Shown: piece by piece, positions 9,133-20,300 of the stretch
How positions within the stretch are numbered: the first letter of the stretch is position 1
Layout: each line of letters opens with the position of its first letter
NCBI GenBank assembly: GCA_020342235.1
Contig: CP073212.1
Coordinates: 1,922,001-1,986,000 of the forward strand
Reading direction: 5' to 3'
DNA from: Saccharomycopsis phalli
Lineage: Eukaryota > Ascomycota > Saccharomycetes > Ascoideales > Saccharomycopsidaceae
DNA: 64,000 nt
Translations under genes and position numbers: made by a program
The notes under the pieces: generated by a model
Database searches by the model: none
The model's input: only the letters and a program-made list of their open reading frames with translations
Told to the model about the DNA's origin: nothing

Positions 9133-10593
9133 ATGCCGCAAGTGATAATTATCGGTGCGGGGATCAGTGGGATCAAGGCCGCGAGCGATTTGATCTCAAA
9201 CGGTGTCACGGACGTGTTGATTTTGGAGGCCCGGAACCGTATTGGCGGGCGATTGCTCACAATCAGGACGCCAGAAGGCACGACGTTCGACTTGGGGGCT
9301 CTGTGGTTCCATGACAGCTTGTCGAACCCGCTCTTCCAGAAGTATGTGCTTGAGAACGGCAGCACAAAGATCCACTATGACGATGTCACCGAGAAAATCT
9401 ACACGTACCAAGGCGAAGTCCCCGAGAGCTGGGGTCTTGCACCGGTGGTGGGCGAGATTGAAAAGTACATTGAGATGGAGGTGTTTAGCGAGTTGGGCAA
9501 GGACGACACGTTGTTCAACATGGTGGCCGACTATATATACAAGCGGCGGACGCTTCTCAGTGTGGAACAGGCGAAATATGCGCCTGAGTTTCTCCGCAGC
9601 GTCGAGTTGTGGCATGGCATTGACTGGAAGATGATGAGCGGGAAGTATGCAATGAACGACACCGAGGGCCGCAACGCGTTGAATTTGGACGGCTACTCGG
9701 CCATTCTCCAGGATATGTTAGCCAGCATCCCCGAGAGCCTGATCAAGACCGGGATCCAGGTCAAGAAGATTGTCCAGAGCAGCGACGGGGTGACCATCAC
9801 CACCTGCAAGGGCGAGAGCATCACCTGTGGCCATGTCATTGTCACAGTTCCTCAGTCGATCTTGTCGCTCCCCGAGTCCGACGACGGGGCTCTTGAGTTT
9901 GAGCCCCAGTTGCCAGTGAGCATCCGCGCACCGCTCGAGAAAATGCACTTCTCCGCACTCGGAAAGATCGTGCTTGAGTTCGAGTCCACCAAGGACATCT
10001 TCTGGGACAAGCTGGTGGACAAATTCATGGTGCTTGCCAACCCAGACCCCAGAATCGTGGCAAACTTCAGAGGCACGCGCACTCATGACACTGCACGGCC
10101 CATTGACGTACACCACAGCTACTTCAACTTCCGCGAAAACCCACAAAATGTGCCCCGTGTGGAAGACCATCCGGTGGTGTTTCTCAACTACTATGCTGCC
10201 AAGAAGACTCCTGCTCTTGTGGCGCTCGTGCAGTCGCCAGTGACAAACTACATCGAAGACAGCAGTCTCGAGGACGTCTGGGAGTTTCTCAAGCCCGCGT
10301 TGAAGGTCTTGTCGCGCGGGAAGAGCATCCCCATTCCGAAAAACGTCTTCAAGACAAACTGGACCAAGGACCCGTTTTCCCGCGGATCGTACGCAGTCTG
10401 TGGGCCGGGCGACGACCCCACCGACTTGATCATCGGCCTCAGCAAGGGCGATGGCAATGTCAGATTTGCCGGCGAGCACACCATCTTCGAAGGTGCTGGC
10501 TGTGCACATGGCGCGTGGCTTAGTGGGAAGCGGGAGGCCAACTGGGTAATGAACAAAATGGGAATACTACTGGAGGAAAGTACGTATTACTAA
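9133..10593 (+). CDS. FMS1: FAD-dependent polyamine oxidase (Fms1/Cbp1 family)
   Basis: 486 residues. An N-terminal Rossmann FAD-binding motif (IIIGAGISGIKAA, about residues 5-17) is followed by EARNRIGGRL and the substrate-domain start FDLGALWFH. The C-terminal FAD motif is RFAGEHTIFEGAGCAHGAWLSG near residues 447-468. This is the monoamine/polyamine oxidase fold. Yeast Fms1 oxidises spermine to spermidine and 3-aminopropanal, feeding pantothenate and hypusine synthesis. Candida Cbp1 (corticosteroid-binding) is a close relative, so the exact substrate is uncertain. The length matches Fms1 (508). No signal peptide or C-terminal peroxisomal signal is visible; cytosolic location is inferred. 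Confidence 0.85.
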   Translation: MPQVIIIGAGISGIKAASDLISNGVTDVLILEARNRIGGRLLTIRTPEGTTFDLGALWFHDSLSNPLFQKYVLENGSTKIHYDDVTEKIYTYQGEVPESWGLAPVVGEIEKYIEMEVFSELGKDDTLFNMVADYIYKRRTLLSVEQAKYAPEFLRSVELWHGIDWKMMSGKYAMNDTEGRNALNLDGYSAILQDMLASIPESLIKTGIQVKKIVQSSDGVTITTCKGESITCGHVIVTVPQSILSLPESDDGALEFEPQLPVSIRAPLEKMHFSALGKIVLEFESTKDIFWDKLVDKFMVLANPDPRIVANFRGTRTHDTARPIDVHHSYFNFRENPQNVPRVEDHPVVFLNYYAAKKTPALVALVQSPVTNYIEDSSLEDVWEFLKPALKVLSRGKSIPIPKNVFKTNWTKDPFSRGSYAVCGPGDDPTDLIIGLSKGDGNVRFAGEHTIFEGAGCAHGAWLSGKREANWVMNKMGILLEESTYY

Positions 10594-10847
10594 TGTGATG
10601 TGGCTCTGGGTGCTCGTGGGACTGGTCCGATTACTTGCACAGCCTTGTATATTGGTGTACAGACTGGTTGGCTTGTGTAGCAGATTATAGCAGACTTTAA
10701 TATTATTGCGTTGTATTTGTATTGGTGTTGGATGTATGGCTGAGAATGGGCATGTCATGGGTGTCATGGACAGTTTCATAGGACGGTGTCATGATCCAGT
10801 TTCATCCAGTGTTATTCAATTGTCATCCAGTGTTATTCAATTGTATG

Positions 10848-11070
10848 TATGTATTATTATATTTATGGCTATAGCTATACTATGCTCCAGAGAGTATACT
10901 TTACCGTCCAAGACTAGAGACGGCGCCGCTATGTTGCTCAGAGAAAACCCTTTAAATGGGTAGAAAAACTCCAAATGGGATTTTTAATAATTCTACTGAT
11001 AATTTATACGTGGGGCAGGCTCTGAGCTTTCGCCTCGGGTACTAGCACAGTAGCCTGCCGTAAGGTTGAT
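10848..11070 (-). mobile_element. S1 SINE copy, 5'-truncated
   Basis: It matches the copy at 3744-4054 in reverse orientation: tail side at 10848, core at 10870-10935, GGGCAGGCT hairpin region at 11010-11060. It ends just short of the tRNA-like head, near TCAACCTTACGG in element orientation. Both flanks carry CATCCAGT repeats, which hides any target duplication. Confidence 0.85.
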
Positions 11071-11955
11071 AATCCAGTCATCATCCAGTCATCATCCAGT
11101 CATCCAGTCATCATCCAATTGGTATCTCACTCGATACGCCGCCACCTTCCAAATTCCAGCCCCACATATTTGCTTGCTATAAAACTTTATTCCACGTCAT
11201 AGATTGACAGCCGTATTCTCAAACGTCACGTATCCAATTATGCATATACGTATATATCTCCATTAACAGCTTTAAACTCAGTCTGCAGTCTCCACAATTT
11301 GCTGGCATCGTAATCACCTTGTCTCAGCACTATTTTCAGACTGCCTTGGGACCACGGTGACTATCCACCTTTCTAGTCTCATTCACTTGGTCAATAAAGC
11401 TCCAGTATCTACCAGTCTTGCGTGGATCTGAGCAAAGCTTCCATGTCCCCATCAGGGTGAATCTTCAAATTGCTACTGGGTGGTCAGATCAAGGAGAATT
11501 GCCCACTTGTGAAGCTATATATTGAACCTGTTTTAATGAGTACTCAAAAGGGAGTGTGTCTGGCTTGTATGAAACAGAGTGCCTAAACCAGCCGATTCCT
11601 TATATAGCAGTGTGATTATGTTAAATACTAGCTGGCTAGATGTATATAAGCAATCATGATCTAGTTCTGTTTCAAAAGCAATTATGGTATCTACATTATG
11701 CTTTCTGGGGTTCAGTGGAAATTACATAAAGCGATGAGCTTATTAACGACATTTCCTGAATTGGTGTGTTGTAGTGAGCAATGTTGCTCCTTGCGAGGAT
11801 ATTCTAGTACAAGACTTTAAGCTAAGACAAACTGCAACTAACTGGAATAATAATATTTATTATTTATGACAACTTATGCTTTGACAGTTTATGTATCAGT
11901 ACAAGTATATTTAGGTATGTTCTGATGTAGCTATACATTTTGACCATGGCTGGAG

Positions 11956-12007
11956 TATTGGCTAGAATATTGGCTAGAAAATTATTTACCCAATATTCTA
12001 GCCAATA
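11956..12007. repeat. 18-bp perfect inverted repeat (hairpin), 16-nt loop
   Basis: TATTGGCTAGAATATTGG at 11956-11973 is the exact reverse complement of 11990-12007. The left arm is itself part of a TATTGGCTAGAA direct repeat, and related CCAATATTAA motifs continue to about 12060. No gene lies nearby, so a terminator role is unsupported. Confidence 0.9.
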
Positions 12008-12707
12008 TTAATTGCCCAATATTAACTACCTAATATTAATTTTGACTAGCCTATATTAATTAAACACTATTCACGGAATCTCCCATAAAACCACTGTACT
12101 TCTCTTGATAATTTAACCTTTTGCAGACAATCAAGGATTTTTGCAAGCCGTCAGTCCGAATAATTAATTAGATGCACCTGGTCTGTTATGGTCATTGCAC
12201 CCGTGGATATGTCGTTGATGTAATTGGTTGGTATGTTACCACTAACGATGGTAATTACTTTGCTCAGTTGAGTGACATTTACAATTACTAGATTATCGTT
12301 TAAGCAGTCAAAAATCTGATCCGGTGAGTGTTTTTTCTTGTTTGGTGCAGTGTCATGAAATTACTTAAACGGGTTTGATTTGGTGGAACCGCGTCTTAGG
12401 AGTTTTCCTGGGTAAGACACTCCCAAATTTAGTGTCTTGAATTGATGGATATGAGACATATCGCCAGTTTATTATCTACAGAATGCAAATGATTTTAGGA
12501 AACAATTGATTCAAGACAACCAGACATGTGGCTAGAATTTCGAGCGGGATTTGAAGAATATCAGTTTAATACACTGGTTGAAAAGAGCCGGGATCTGGTA
12601 ATCCAGACGGAAATTCAAAAGGTAATCCATACACTATCCAGATGGAAATTCAAATGGTAATCCATACACTATCCAGAATTAAATCCTCGGCAGTATCAAT
12701 AGATATA

Positions 12708-12911
12708 TTAGCTATTACAAACACCGGGAATTACCACATTAGTCTGACAAACGGCCTTATAATCATTCTCGGCAAGCCTCACACAATGCAGCTGTCCACC
12801 ATGTCTTAGGTTGTATTCCAAGTAGCCAACAGTAGTAAGATACTGCAACTGAGTGAGAAATATATATGTAGTATCACCGTTATCATTGATTTTCACCCAA
12901 TGACATAATTA
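12708..12911 (-). pseudogene. Candidate ORF remnant without ATG start
   Basis: An open stretch of about 67 codons ending in TAA, with protein-like composition (WVKINDNGDTTYIFLTQLQ, then RHGGQLHCVRLAENDYK) and three Cys near the end. It has no in-frame ATG after the preceding stop, so if real it is the 3' part of a broken gene or an exon. No family recognised. Confidence 0.2.
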
Positions 12912-12961
12912 CAACGCACAGGCATGTTTTACATTCATTTTACATCCAACAACCGACCATT

Positions 12962-13276
12962 ATGTTTGATGTTCAAGGCTGTTTTCCTCCAGAATGCACG
13001 TCCCATTTATATGGGTACCGTTCCAGAAGCTTGAGCCGCGGCACTAAACTGACTAAAGCGTACATAAGGCACAATTCTGGTAGTGTAATAATTCACATTT
13101 GCAGAAAGGGTGGTGTCATCGAACATGTCAGCAACTTATCCTGGTATGATCTACACGGGATAATAGACACATTCCTGTATTATCAAGCCGTCTGTGTATA
13201 TAATTTTATAAACCTGGCACTGGGACTGCGATTTTGCAAGTCTGGCATCAAGTGTGATTTTACAAATGTGGCCTAG
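12962..13276 (+). CDS. Candidate small ORF, unknown
   Basis: A 104-residue ORF with ATG at 12962, divergent from the remnant at 12708-12911. The middle (TKAYIRHNSGSVIIHICRKG) looks protein-like, and Cys residues are spread through it. It has no signal peptide, and no family is recognised. It may be a fragment of a decayed gene. Confidence 0.22.
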   Translation: MFDVQGCFPPECTSHLYGYRSRSLSRGTKLTKAYIRHNSGSVIIHICRKGGVIEHVSNLSWYDLHGIIDTFLYYQAVCVYNFINLALGLRFCKSGIKCDFTNVA

Positions 13277-13868
13277 ATTAATTGCCGGGGTTTAATCAAT
13301 GCTCCGATTAAATTTGCTGCAGATTAAATTGCCCCGGAAGTTTCAATTTAAACCCTGAATTTCCTTCTATTTGAGATTGTACAGGTACTAACCTGCGAGG
13401 ATCAGACCATAATGGCGATTGTGAATCCAACCCAGCTGTGAATGACATCATTCCTGGCTCTGGGCAATATTACGGGGTGACTTTTGCGGGGAGCGACAAT
13501 CGTTGTTAATATTGCTCCATTGAATAAGCATAGGTTCACGGTATAGTGGTTGATGGCCGGAGTGTAGCCAGTAGTACTCAGTGCGGCCAGACAGGCCCAA
13601 TTTAAACGTACATTGTTTTTTGAAAAAACGTTTATAATGATTGCATGGTAATTACCTTAATTACTCCACTCATTTCACTGACCCATTGTCATGTCGTTGT
13701 CTCAGTGTGTTAATGCACCCTAATGTTCCCCCCAAGCACACTCAAGGACCCGCCCAGGGCTCCTCCACCGGACCCCTCCACCGGCAGCGACCTGCGCCGG
13801 AAATGTGGTGACATATGCTGTGAACTTTATTCCTGAGGTATATATGTCACCCCGTTGCGGGGCAAACC

Positions 13869-15185
13869 ATGGACCTGATAATCGCCGAGTCGCGTACCGT
13901 GAAAGATGTGTTTGCCCTGTTTTCCAAGAACAAGCCCGACACGGTTGCCTGTGTCGACGATAACTGGCACTTCTTTCTCGAAGAGTACATTCGAAGGGAG
14001 CTTGACGAGTCTTTTCCAGCAAAGGACCATCCCAGTGATGCCGTAAGCCATGTCAGTAGCCAGCTAAGTGAATTCAGCAGCCAAGCAACCGAGTTCAGCA
14101 GCCAGAAAACCGTCTCCACTGCTGCCACTTCCGTCAGATCAAAGTCCCGTTTCCTTGGGAAATTGTTCAGGCACACTGCTCCTCAGCAGGTCAATGAGGC
14201 CGAGCTCGACAAAAAACAGGCCCTCATGGATCTCTGGTTCTTCCAAGTGCACAAACGGCTCTTCAAGTCGCACAGTCTTGTATGCAGAGACAGCTTTCTA
14301 GAATTGTCAGCCACCACCTTCAGCAAGGTCCTTGGGATCAACAACAGCTTCTCACGTCTCATCACCTGGCAGTTGCTTCTCGACTTTGGCGTCACACGTA
14401 CCGTGGTGATTGACACCCAGTTAAATATCGACAGCATTGTCCGCAATTCCCGCCTGGGCTACGTGCGACGCCGCCAAGCTCCAGGCGCCTCCCGGACGCC
14501 CAGCCGGCTTGCGTCCGTGACTTCGGCGGCGTCCAGCGGCTCGCTGGGCAGCCTGCGGACGTCCAGCCCACAGGCCAACAGCTACTTCACTGCGAACCAG
14601 GGTTTGTATGATTTGATTCTCTCGTACGACTTGATTCTTTGCAAGAACAAAATTGGGTTTGACGACATCATGGTGAGTTTCCTCACCAACTTCAAGACCA
14701 TGCTCAAGCCCAACGGGCATCTAGAATTGGTGCACAACAACTTCATTCCAAACTACCATGACCACGCGTTGTTGCAGCGGGTTTTGGGCCGTGAGGATAT
14801 GAGCCAAGTCTCCATTGATGCGGAATTGCTCCGCACAGATATCATCATCCATCAGTTGGACTCGATCTACACCCGGTACGTGAACCAGTACGGCAAGCCA
14901 ATGTCGACGTTGAAACTGACATACAAGGTGTTGCAGCAGGCTGGCTACTGCAATATAAGATCGCTGCTGATGGTGATTCCTCGCTGGATGAATCTGTATC
15001 TGGAGTTGCACAAGAACTTGGAGTTTTATCTTAGCTACTGGGAGTACAAGTTTATCAAGATGGAGAGCCACAGTCGCACGAGCTTGAACAATTTCTACAA
15101 GTTGAAGTCGTTTATCTCGGGCAAGGGCAAGATGGCATTGCTTGGTGTGAATTATTATACCGTGATTTACGCTCAGAAGCCATAG
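13869..15185 (+). CDS. Unknown protein with a degenerate methyltransferase-like domain
   Basis: 438 residues. The N terminus is followed by a Ser/Gln-rich linker (~residues 55-90), a globular section, then a Ser-rich low-complexity insertion (~205-235). The C-terminal half begins YDLILSYDLILC and FKTMLKPNGHLELV, which resemble the post-I and motif III strands of class I SAM-dependent methyltransferases. A clear glycine-rich SAM-binding motif I is not visible; TRTVVIDTQLN may be its altered counterpart. The product may therefore be an inactive or highly diverged methyltransferase. I do not recognise an orthologue. A TATATAT box-like run lies ~20 bp upstream of the ATG. Confidence 0.7.
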   Translation: MDLIIAESRTVKDVFALFSKNKPDTVACVDDNWHFFLEEYIRRELDESFPAKDHPSDAVSHVSSQLSEFSSQATEFSSQKTVSTAATSVRSKSRFLGKLFRHTAPQQVNEAELDKKQALMDLWFFQVHKRLFKSHSLVCRDSFLELSATTFSKVLGINNSFSRLITWQLLLDFGVTRTVVIDTQLNIDSIVRNSRLGYVRRRQAPGASRTPSRLASVTSAASSGSLGSLRTSSPQANSYFTANQGLYDLILSYDLILCKNKIGFDDIMVSFLTNFKTMLKPNGHLELVHNNFIPNYHDHALLQRVLGREDMSQVSIDAELLRTDIIIHQLDSIYTRYVNQYGKPMSTLKLTYKVLQQAGYCNIRSLLMVIPRWMNLYLELHKNLEFYLSYWEYKFIKMESHSRTSLNNFYKLKSFISGKGKMALLGVNYYTVIYAQKP

Positions 15186-15309
15186 CTGGGGCAATGGCAC
15201 TAACCAGGAAATGGATATTAGAGAAGTTGGGCAGAACCTAAGCAGAACGTAAAATGCAAAAGTCAAACAGTATATTAAAGTTTACCCAAGTTAAGGCTCA
15301 AGTTTAATC

Positions 15310-15726
15310 TTAAAGTCCAACAGAGACTACACAACACAATAACATTATAAAAAAGACATAACAAAGATATATTATAACAGAAGCTATGACAGCTTGCAAG
15401 ACAACCACTAGACGGGGTGACAAATACAGCAGATTAATAATTAAACATGTAGCCCGGAAGGTTCTCCGAGGGAAATTCAATCCAGCTGTACCATCTACAA
15501 CACAATACCCATGCAGTGATAAAAACTCACTAGCAAATGTCTCAGATTGACGCCTGTGCTGCTCGGTTGCACCACACTCAATATAGAGGCAGTTGCGCAT
15601 TAAGTTGTATGAAAAAGGGCAAAGTCCAACAAATAACGTAACTGATCCCAAGTAAAACCAAGCCAGAATTTCATCAGCATCAAGACAATTGTCCAATGAC
15701 TTGGTTAATGCGTGCCCCAGCGACAT
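15310..15726 (-). CDS. Candidate small membrane protein, unknown
   Basis: A 138-residue ORF with a true ATG at 15726, convergent with the methyltransferase-like gene. A hydrophobic stretch near residues 25-38 and a strong C-terminal one (about 105-138, VVVLQAVIASVIIYLCYVFF) suggest membrane insertion. It has seven or more Cys. Composition is protein-like, but no family is recognised and a chance ORF is possible. Confidence 0.35.
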   Translation of the reverse strand: MSLGHALTKSLDNCLDADEILAWFYLGSVTLFVGLCPFSYNLMRNCLYIECGATEQHRRQSETFASEFLSLHGYCVVDGTAGLNFPRRTFRATCLIINLLYLSPRLVVVLQAVIASVIIYLCYVFFIMLLCCVVSVGL

Positions 15727-16609
15727 GTTACTTTAACACTACTGTTACATTGTGGAATACAGACGTACTGACCAAGTCCTCTAAAAACCTTGGCGTTTCA
15801 ATACCGTCATATATACAACTGTAAAACACAAGCTACTAGTCTCTTATGATTCATCATATTAGCCTCGAATATGCCACTGGCCTCGGTAATATGATTTGCG
15901 AATATGTCTTTATCTATAATAGAATTATAAGATAGTACTTGGACTGCTTGTCTCATATTTCTTGCCATAATGTCTTACTTACAACGAGGTTGCCTGGTTT
16001 ATGTAATGTCTTAGACCTGCCGATTCACTCACTGGGTCACGTTTACTTTTTGATACCATACCTATTAGTTTGGATATTCTGATATTGATTCGCCAAATAA
16101 TCATAATTACCCACAGTCTGGTGTAAATTGATGAAATTATTCAATCAGGGCTCTTACTCGACTAATCATGATATTGTGATTGCACTCTGGGTAATACTCT
16201 TTCTTGCTTATCCTATAAAAGGGACCTTGCTTCTACAATAGCCTAGGCTTTTGTATGTAAAAGTAGAGTTGCACTCAAAATACAGTACTACGTCTCTGAT
16301 GCCAAATCTAACTTTGGTACTTGGAACTAACGCTACAAATGTCCTCGGTGGTATTTAAATATTAAGCTTTTTCGACTCCCCAGTAGTTGAGTTGTTTTAT
16401 GTGCGCCATGTTCGCTTCAATAATCTATTGCGTGGTATACTCATGAAACTACATTGATTATATTTGAGGATTTCCACCTCCCAAATGGTCTGACGAACTA
16501 GGAAAGGAGCCATAAAAAAGGGTTCAAAAGGGTTCAAAAGAGCTGTGAAAAAGAAATGTAGAAAACGGAATACTTTGAGTGAAAAATGGAATACCTCACA
16601 AGCGCAAAA

Positions 16610-16715
16610 TGAATACTTCCCACGTGCAATACAATTACTTCCCAAGTGCAACAATTACTTCCCAAGTGCAACAAACATTTCCCAAGTGCAAAATAAACAC
16701 TTCCCAAGTGGACAA
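16610..16715. repeat. ~21-bp imperfect tandem repeat, ~5 copies
   Basis: Units built around ACTTCCCAAGTGCAA with short variable spacers; non-coding. Confidence 0.75.
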
Positions 16716-17219
16716 TTCAATTTCACCAATGTATAATTTCATGGGCACCGTGCGGTATTCGCATTTATAAGCATATTCACTGATGATTCAAATGGCATTT
16801 ATGCATTTTTTCACGCCATTTGGTCTTGCCGTTGGCTGTAGCATGTAAGCCCAATCTGGAAATTGCCAAAAAAGTTTGGACAAAGTATCAAATTTTATTA
16901 CTTGATTGGAGCGCAGTTGGACAGGGGCCAAGAAACTAGACAGGACTTGTTACTCACTGCAGGATTATAATTGTCATTGACGTAATACGATTGTGTATAT
17001 TTGCACTATACATAATATTTCAAGGCTGGGCTTACACATCAGATAGAAGACAAGTATTGGGTGAGCAAGATACATTTGGTGAATAAAGTGGCTGGGATTT
17101 GAAACTGGTTGAGGTTTCTGAAAAGTGTGAATTAGTAACGAGTGAATAAGAGTCGAAGCTGATAAACGGGAGATTAAACACAGTCAAACAGCGGACCAAA
17201 TAGCTGAAACACAGCAGGT

Positions 17220-17335
17220 TACACACGGCCAAATAGCGGATCAAACAGTCGACAGATTAACACAATCCAATAGCTGATCAGTCGACAAATTAACATAATC
17301 CAATAGCGGATCAAACAGTTGACAGATCAACACAA
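17220..17335. repeat. Promoter-proximal tandem repeat upstream of TRK1, ~3 units
   Basis: Imperfect units containing CAAACAGT(C/T)GACAGAT and AACACAATCCAATAGC, ending about 50 bp before the TRK1 ATG. A regulatory role is possible but not shown. Confidence 0.7.
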
Positions 17336-17385
17336 TCTATCCAATAACACCACTGGATATTCATCACCTCCCACCAAGTCGCATT

Positions 17386-20300
17386 ATGAAACTTCCAAAT
17401 GGATTGTCCCTCGGTAGACTCAAAACTGCTGCCGAGTCTTTGAGACTCACACGCAGCACCAACACCAAATCAACACGGTCTTCTCGCTCGTCGAAATCAA
17501 AGCCGACAGTTGGAAAACGCATGCGTGATTTCATCTCTTGGCTCGGGAAGGTACTCAGCCCGCTCTTCAAGTACTTTCTTCCCAACTTTATTCACTTCCA
17601 CTACTTCTACATCATCTCCATGGGCCTCATCACCTCGATTCTTGTATATGGACCGAAAAACCTCAAGTACATTGACTGTTTTTTCATGGGGTACGGGGCA
17701 GTGACCCAAGCAGGATTGAACAGTGTCAACATCAACGAGTTGACATTGTACCAACAGATTGCGGTATACTTCATGTGCACGTTGACGACGCCGATTTTCA
17801 TCCACTCGGGATTGATCTTTGTGCGGCTCTACTGGTTTGAGCGGACGTTTGACGATATCAAGGCGAGCTCAAAAGACAATTTCAAAATGCGCAGGAATGC
17901 TACCATAGCGGCCCGGACAATGAGCATGGAGAATCGGAAACGGACCATGAGCATGGATAATCGGCGACGGGCCATGGCTGAGGAGAAGGAAGATACTAGC
18001 AACAGTAGTAGTGAGCCGAAGGAGGTGAAGATGCCAGCACCTGTGCGCAAAAACTCAATCAATCCGACTGATATGTACATGTCGATTGCGATGATGCGGC
18101 AAAATGCGAAATTGAATGAAGACGGAGATGCGGACGAGGAAAAAGAGGGGCCTGTGTTGTATATTCCGGGGGTGAGCGAGGTGGAGAGACGAAAGTTTGG
18201 CATATGGAAGAAGTTGCGGCGGAAGAGCCGACGAAAGAGACGGGCAAGTGAAAATGTAGGGGAGGGGGATGAAGAGAGGAGGAGGAGGAGGAGGAGGAGG
18301 AGGAGGAGGAGGAGGAGGAGGAGGAGGATGAAGAGGAGGATGGTGAAGATGATGGTGAAGATGAAGATGAAGATGATGCCATTGAGAGAGACGAGGAAGT
18401 GGTGGAAGAGTTTGAGATGGAGCAAATCCCGGTAATGAAGTCGCAGGAGCATTCTGATGACGAGGAGGAGCCATTGCCTATTACCAGAAAGGACGACTCG
18501 AGTGATTCGCAGGACTCTGCCGATGCTCGAGGAAATTCCGCTAGGAATTTGTTGAAGTTTTCCAAGGACGACGAGCATTCCAAAGGTGCCAAGAGCTCCA
18601 AGATTTTCAAAAATTCCAAGGGCAATTCCAAGGCTAATTCTAATGCCAATGCCAAACTCCTCACGTCCCCAACAATAGACCTACCGGTAATGAAATCCCA
18701 AGAACATTCTGACGACGAGGAAGACCCATTGCCCGTCACGTCCCAGTCTGCCAACAGATCAAACGAGTCAATCGACTCGCTCTTGTACAATCCAGACAAA
18801 CCCCAAGGCGAAGCACATCAATCCAACCGGCCGCTTCGGATGACGTTCCAGGACAACAAGCCGGTGCGCAAGCCCAAGCGGCTTGGGCTCTCTGAAACCA
18901 TCAAAAGCCGCATTGCCAAGTACCCGTCGATTCTCATGGACGACTTATCGGCAAGCGACGGCATCAAGAAGAAAATGAGCGGCGGATACCTCTCGTTCAC
19001 CCCGACGTTTGGCCGGAACTCGACGTTTGTGCCGTTTGACAACCAGCAAAAGGAGGAGCTTGGCGGCGTGGAATACCGTTCGACCAAGCTCCTTGCCAAG
19101 ATTCTCGTCTGCTACTACCTTGGGTTCCACCTTCTTGCTTTTGCCGTGTTGGGGTTCTGGACGATTCCGCTGAAACTGTATCGCGAGCTTTTCCAGCAGG
19201 ACGGCTTCAAGCCTTCGTGGTGGGCAGCTTTCACAGGAGCTTCCTTTGTCAATGATCTTGGCTTGACACTTACCCCCGACAGCTTTGCGTCGTTTGTCAC
19301 GTCGCGATACGTGCTTCTCTGGGGCTCGTTCTTCATCACCATCGGCAACGTTGCGTTCCCAGTAATGCTCCGGCTCATCATCTGGGTGTTGTTCAAGTTT
19401 GCTCGCGACTTGTCGCTTTTCAAGGAGTCGCTTGGGTTTCTTCTCGACCATCCCCGACGGTGTTTCACGCTCCTCTTCCCGTCGATCCCCACCTGGTGGC
19501 TCTTCTTTGTGCTTGTCATGCTCAATCTCGTCGACTTGGTGCTCTTTTGCATCTTGGACATCCACGACTCCTTCTTGGACCCGTTGAGCACTGCCACCAG
19601 AGTTTTGGCCGCGTTCTTTCAGGCCATCAGCACCCGGACCGCGGGATTCAGCTGTATCAGCTTGTTGGACGTCCATCCTGCGATCCAGGTCAGCTACATG
19701 CTCATGATGTACGTGTCGGCTCTTCCAGTGGCGATTTCCATTCGTCGAACCAACGTCTACGAGGAACAGTCCTTGGGAATCTACTCCAAGGATAACAACG
19801 ACGCCGAGTCGGAGTCCAGCGATACCCTCCAGAACTCCACAAAACGATTCGTCGGTGCCCATTTGCGCCGCCAGTTGCAGTTTGATCTTTGGTACATCTT
19901 CTTGGGGCTCTTTATCATCTGTATCTGCGAGGCAAAGCGCATCAGAGACTTGAACGACCCCTTCTTCTCCATCTTCTCCATTCTTTTTGAAGTCGTCTCT
20001 GCCTACGGCTGTGTCGGCCTTTCCCTCGGATATCCAAACGACAACCGCTCCTTTTCCGCGCAATTCACCGTCGTGAGCAAGTTGGTCATCGTGGCAATGT
20101 TCATCCGAGGACGGCACCGTGGCTTGCCTTATTCCATTGACAGAGCTATCATTCTTCCTTCAGAGTTGATGGACAGACGTGATGGGCTTCAGGCCAATCA
20201 TGCTCGAAGAAACTCTGGGTTGCGAGATGCTGGCTCCTTGGACTTGCACAGAAGTCATGATGATAACAGTGAGGTGATTGAGGAGGAATCGGTGGCACTG

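Larger units (their letters stand above)
10594..13868. other. 3.3-kb spacer with a SINE copy, a hairpin and ORF remnants
   Basis: The spacer contains a minus-strand SINE copy (10848-11070), CATCCAGT repeats on both sides of it, an 18-bp perfect hairpin (11956-12007) and two candidate ORF remnants near 12.7-13.3 kb. A short direct repeat lies near 12600-12680. No recognisable complete gene. Confidence 0.6.
15727..17385. other. Spacer upstream of TRK1
   Basis: Contains an imperfect ~21-bp repeat (CTTCCCAAGTGCAACAATTA type) at about 16610-16715 and about three copies of a GCGGATCAAACAGT..GACAGATTAACACAATCC unit at 17220-17330. The latter sits directly in the TRK1 promoter. No further gene seen. 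Confidence 0.6.

Noticed and set aside
11957-12060. Transcription terminator at the hairpin
   Set aside because: No gene ends nearby, and hairpin terminators are not expected in yeast nuclear genes.
18055-18799. Poly-Ser, poly-Pro and poly-Leu ORFs antisense to TRK1
   Set aside because: Produced by the GGA microsatellite read on the opposite strand.
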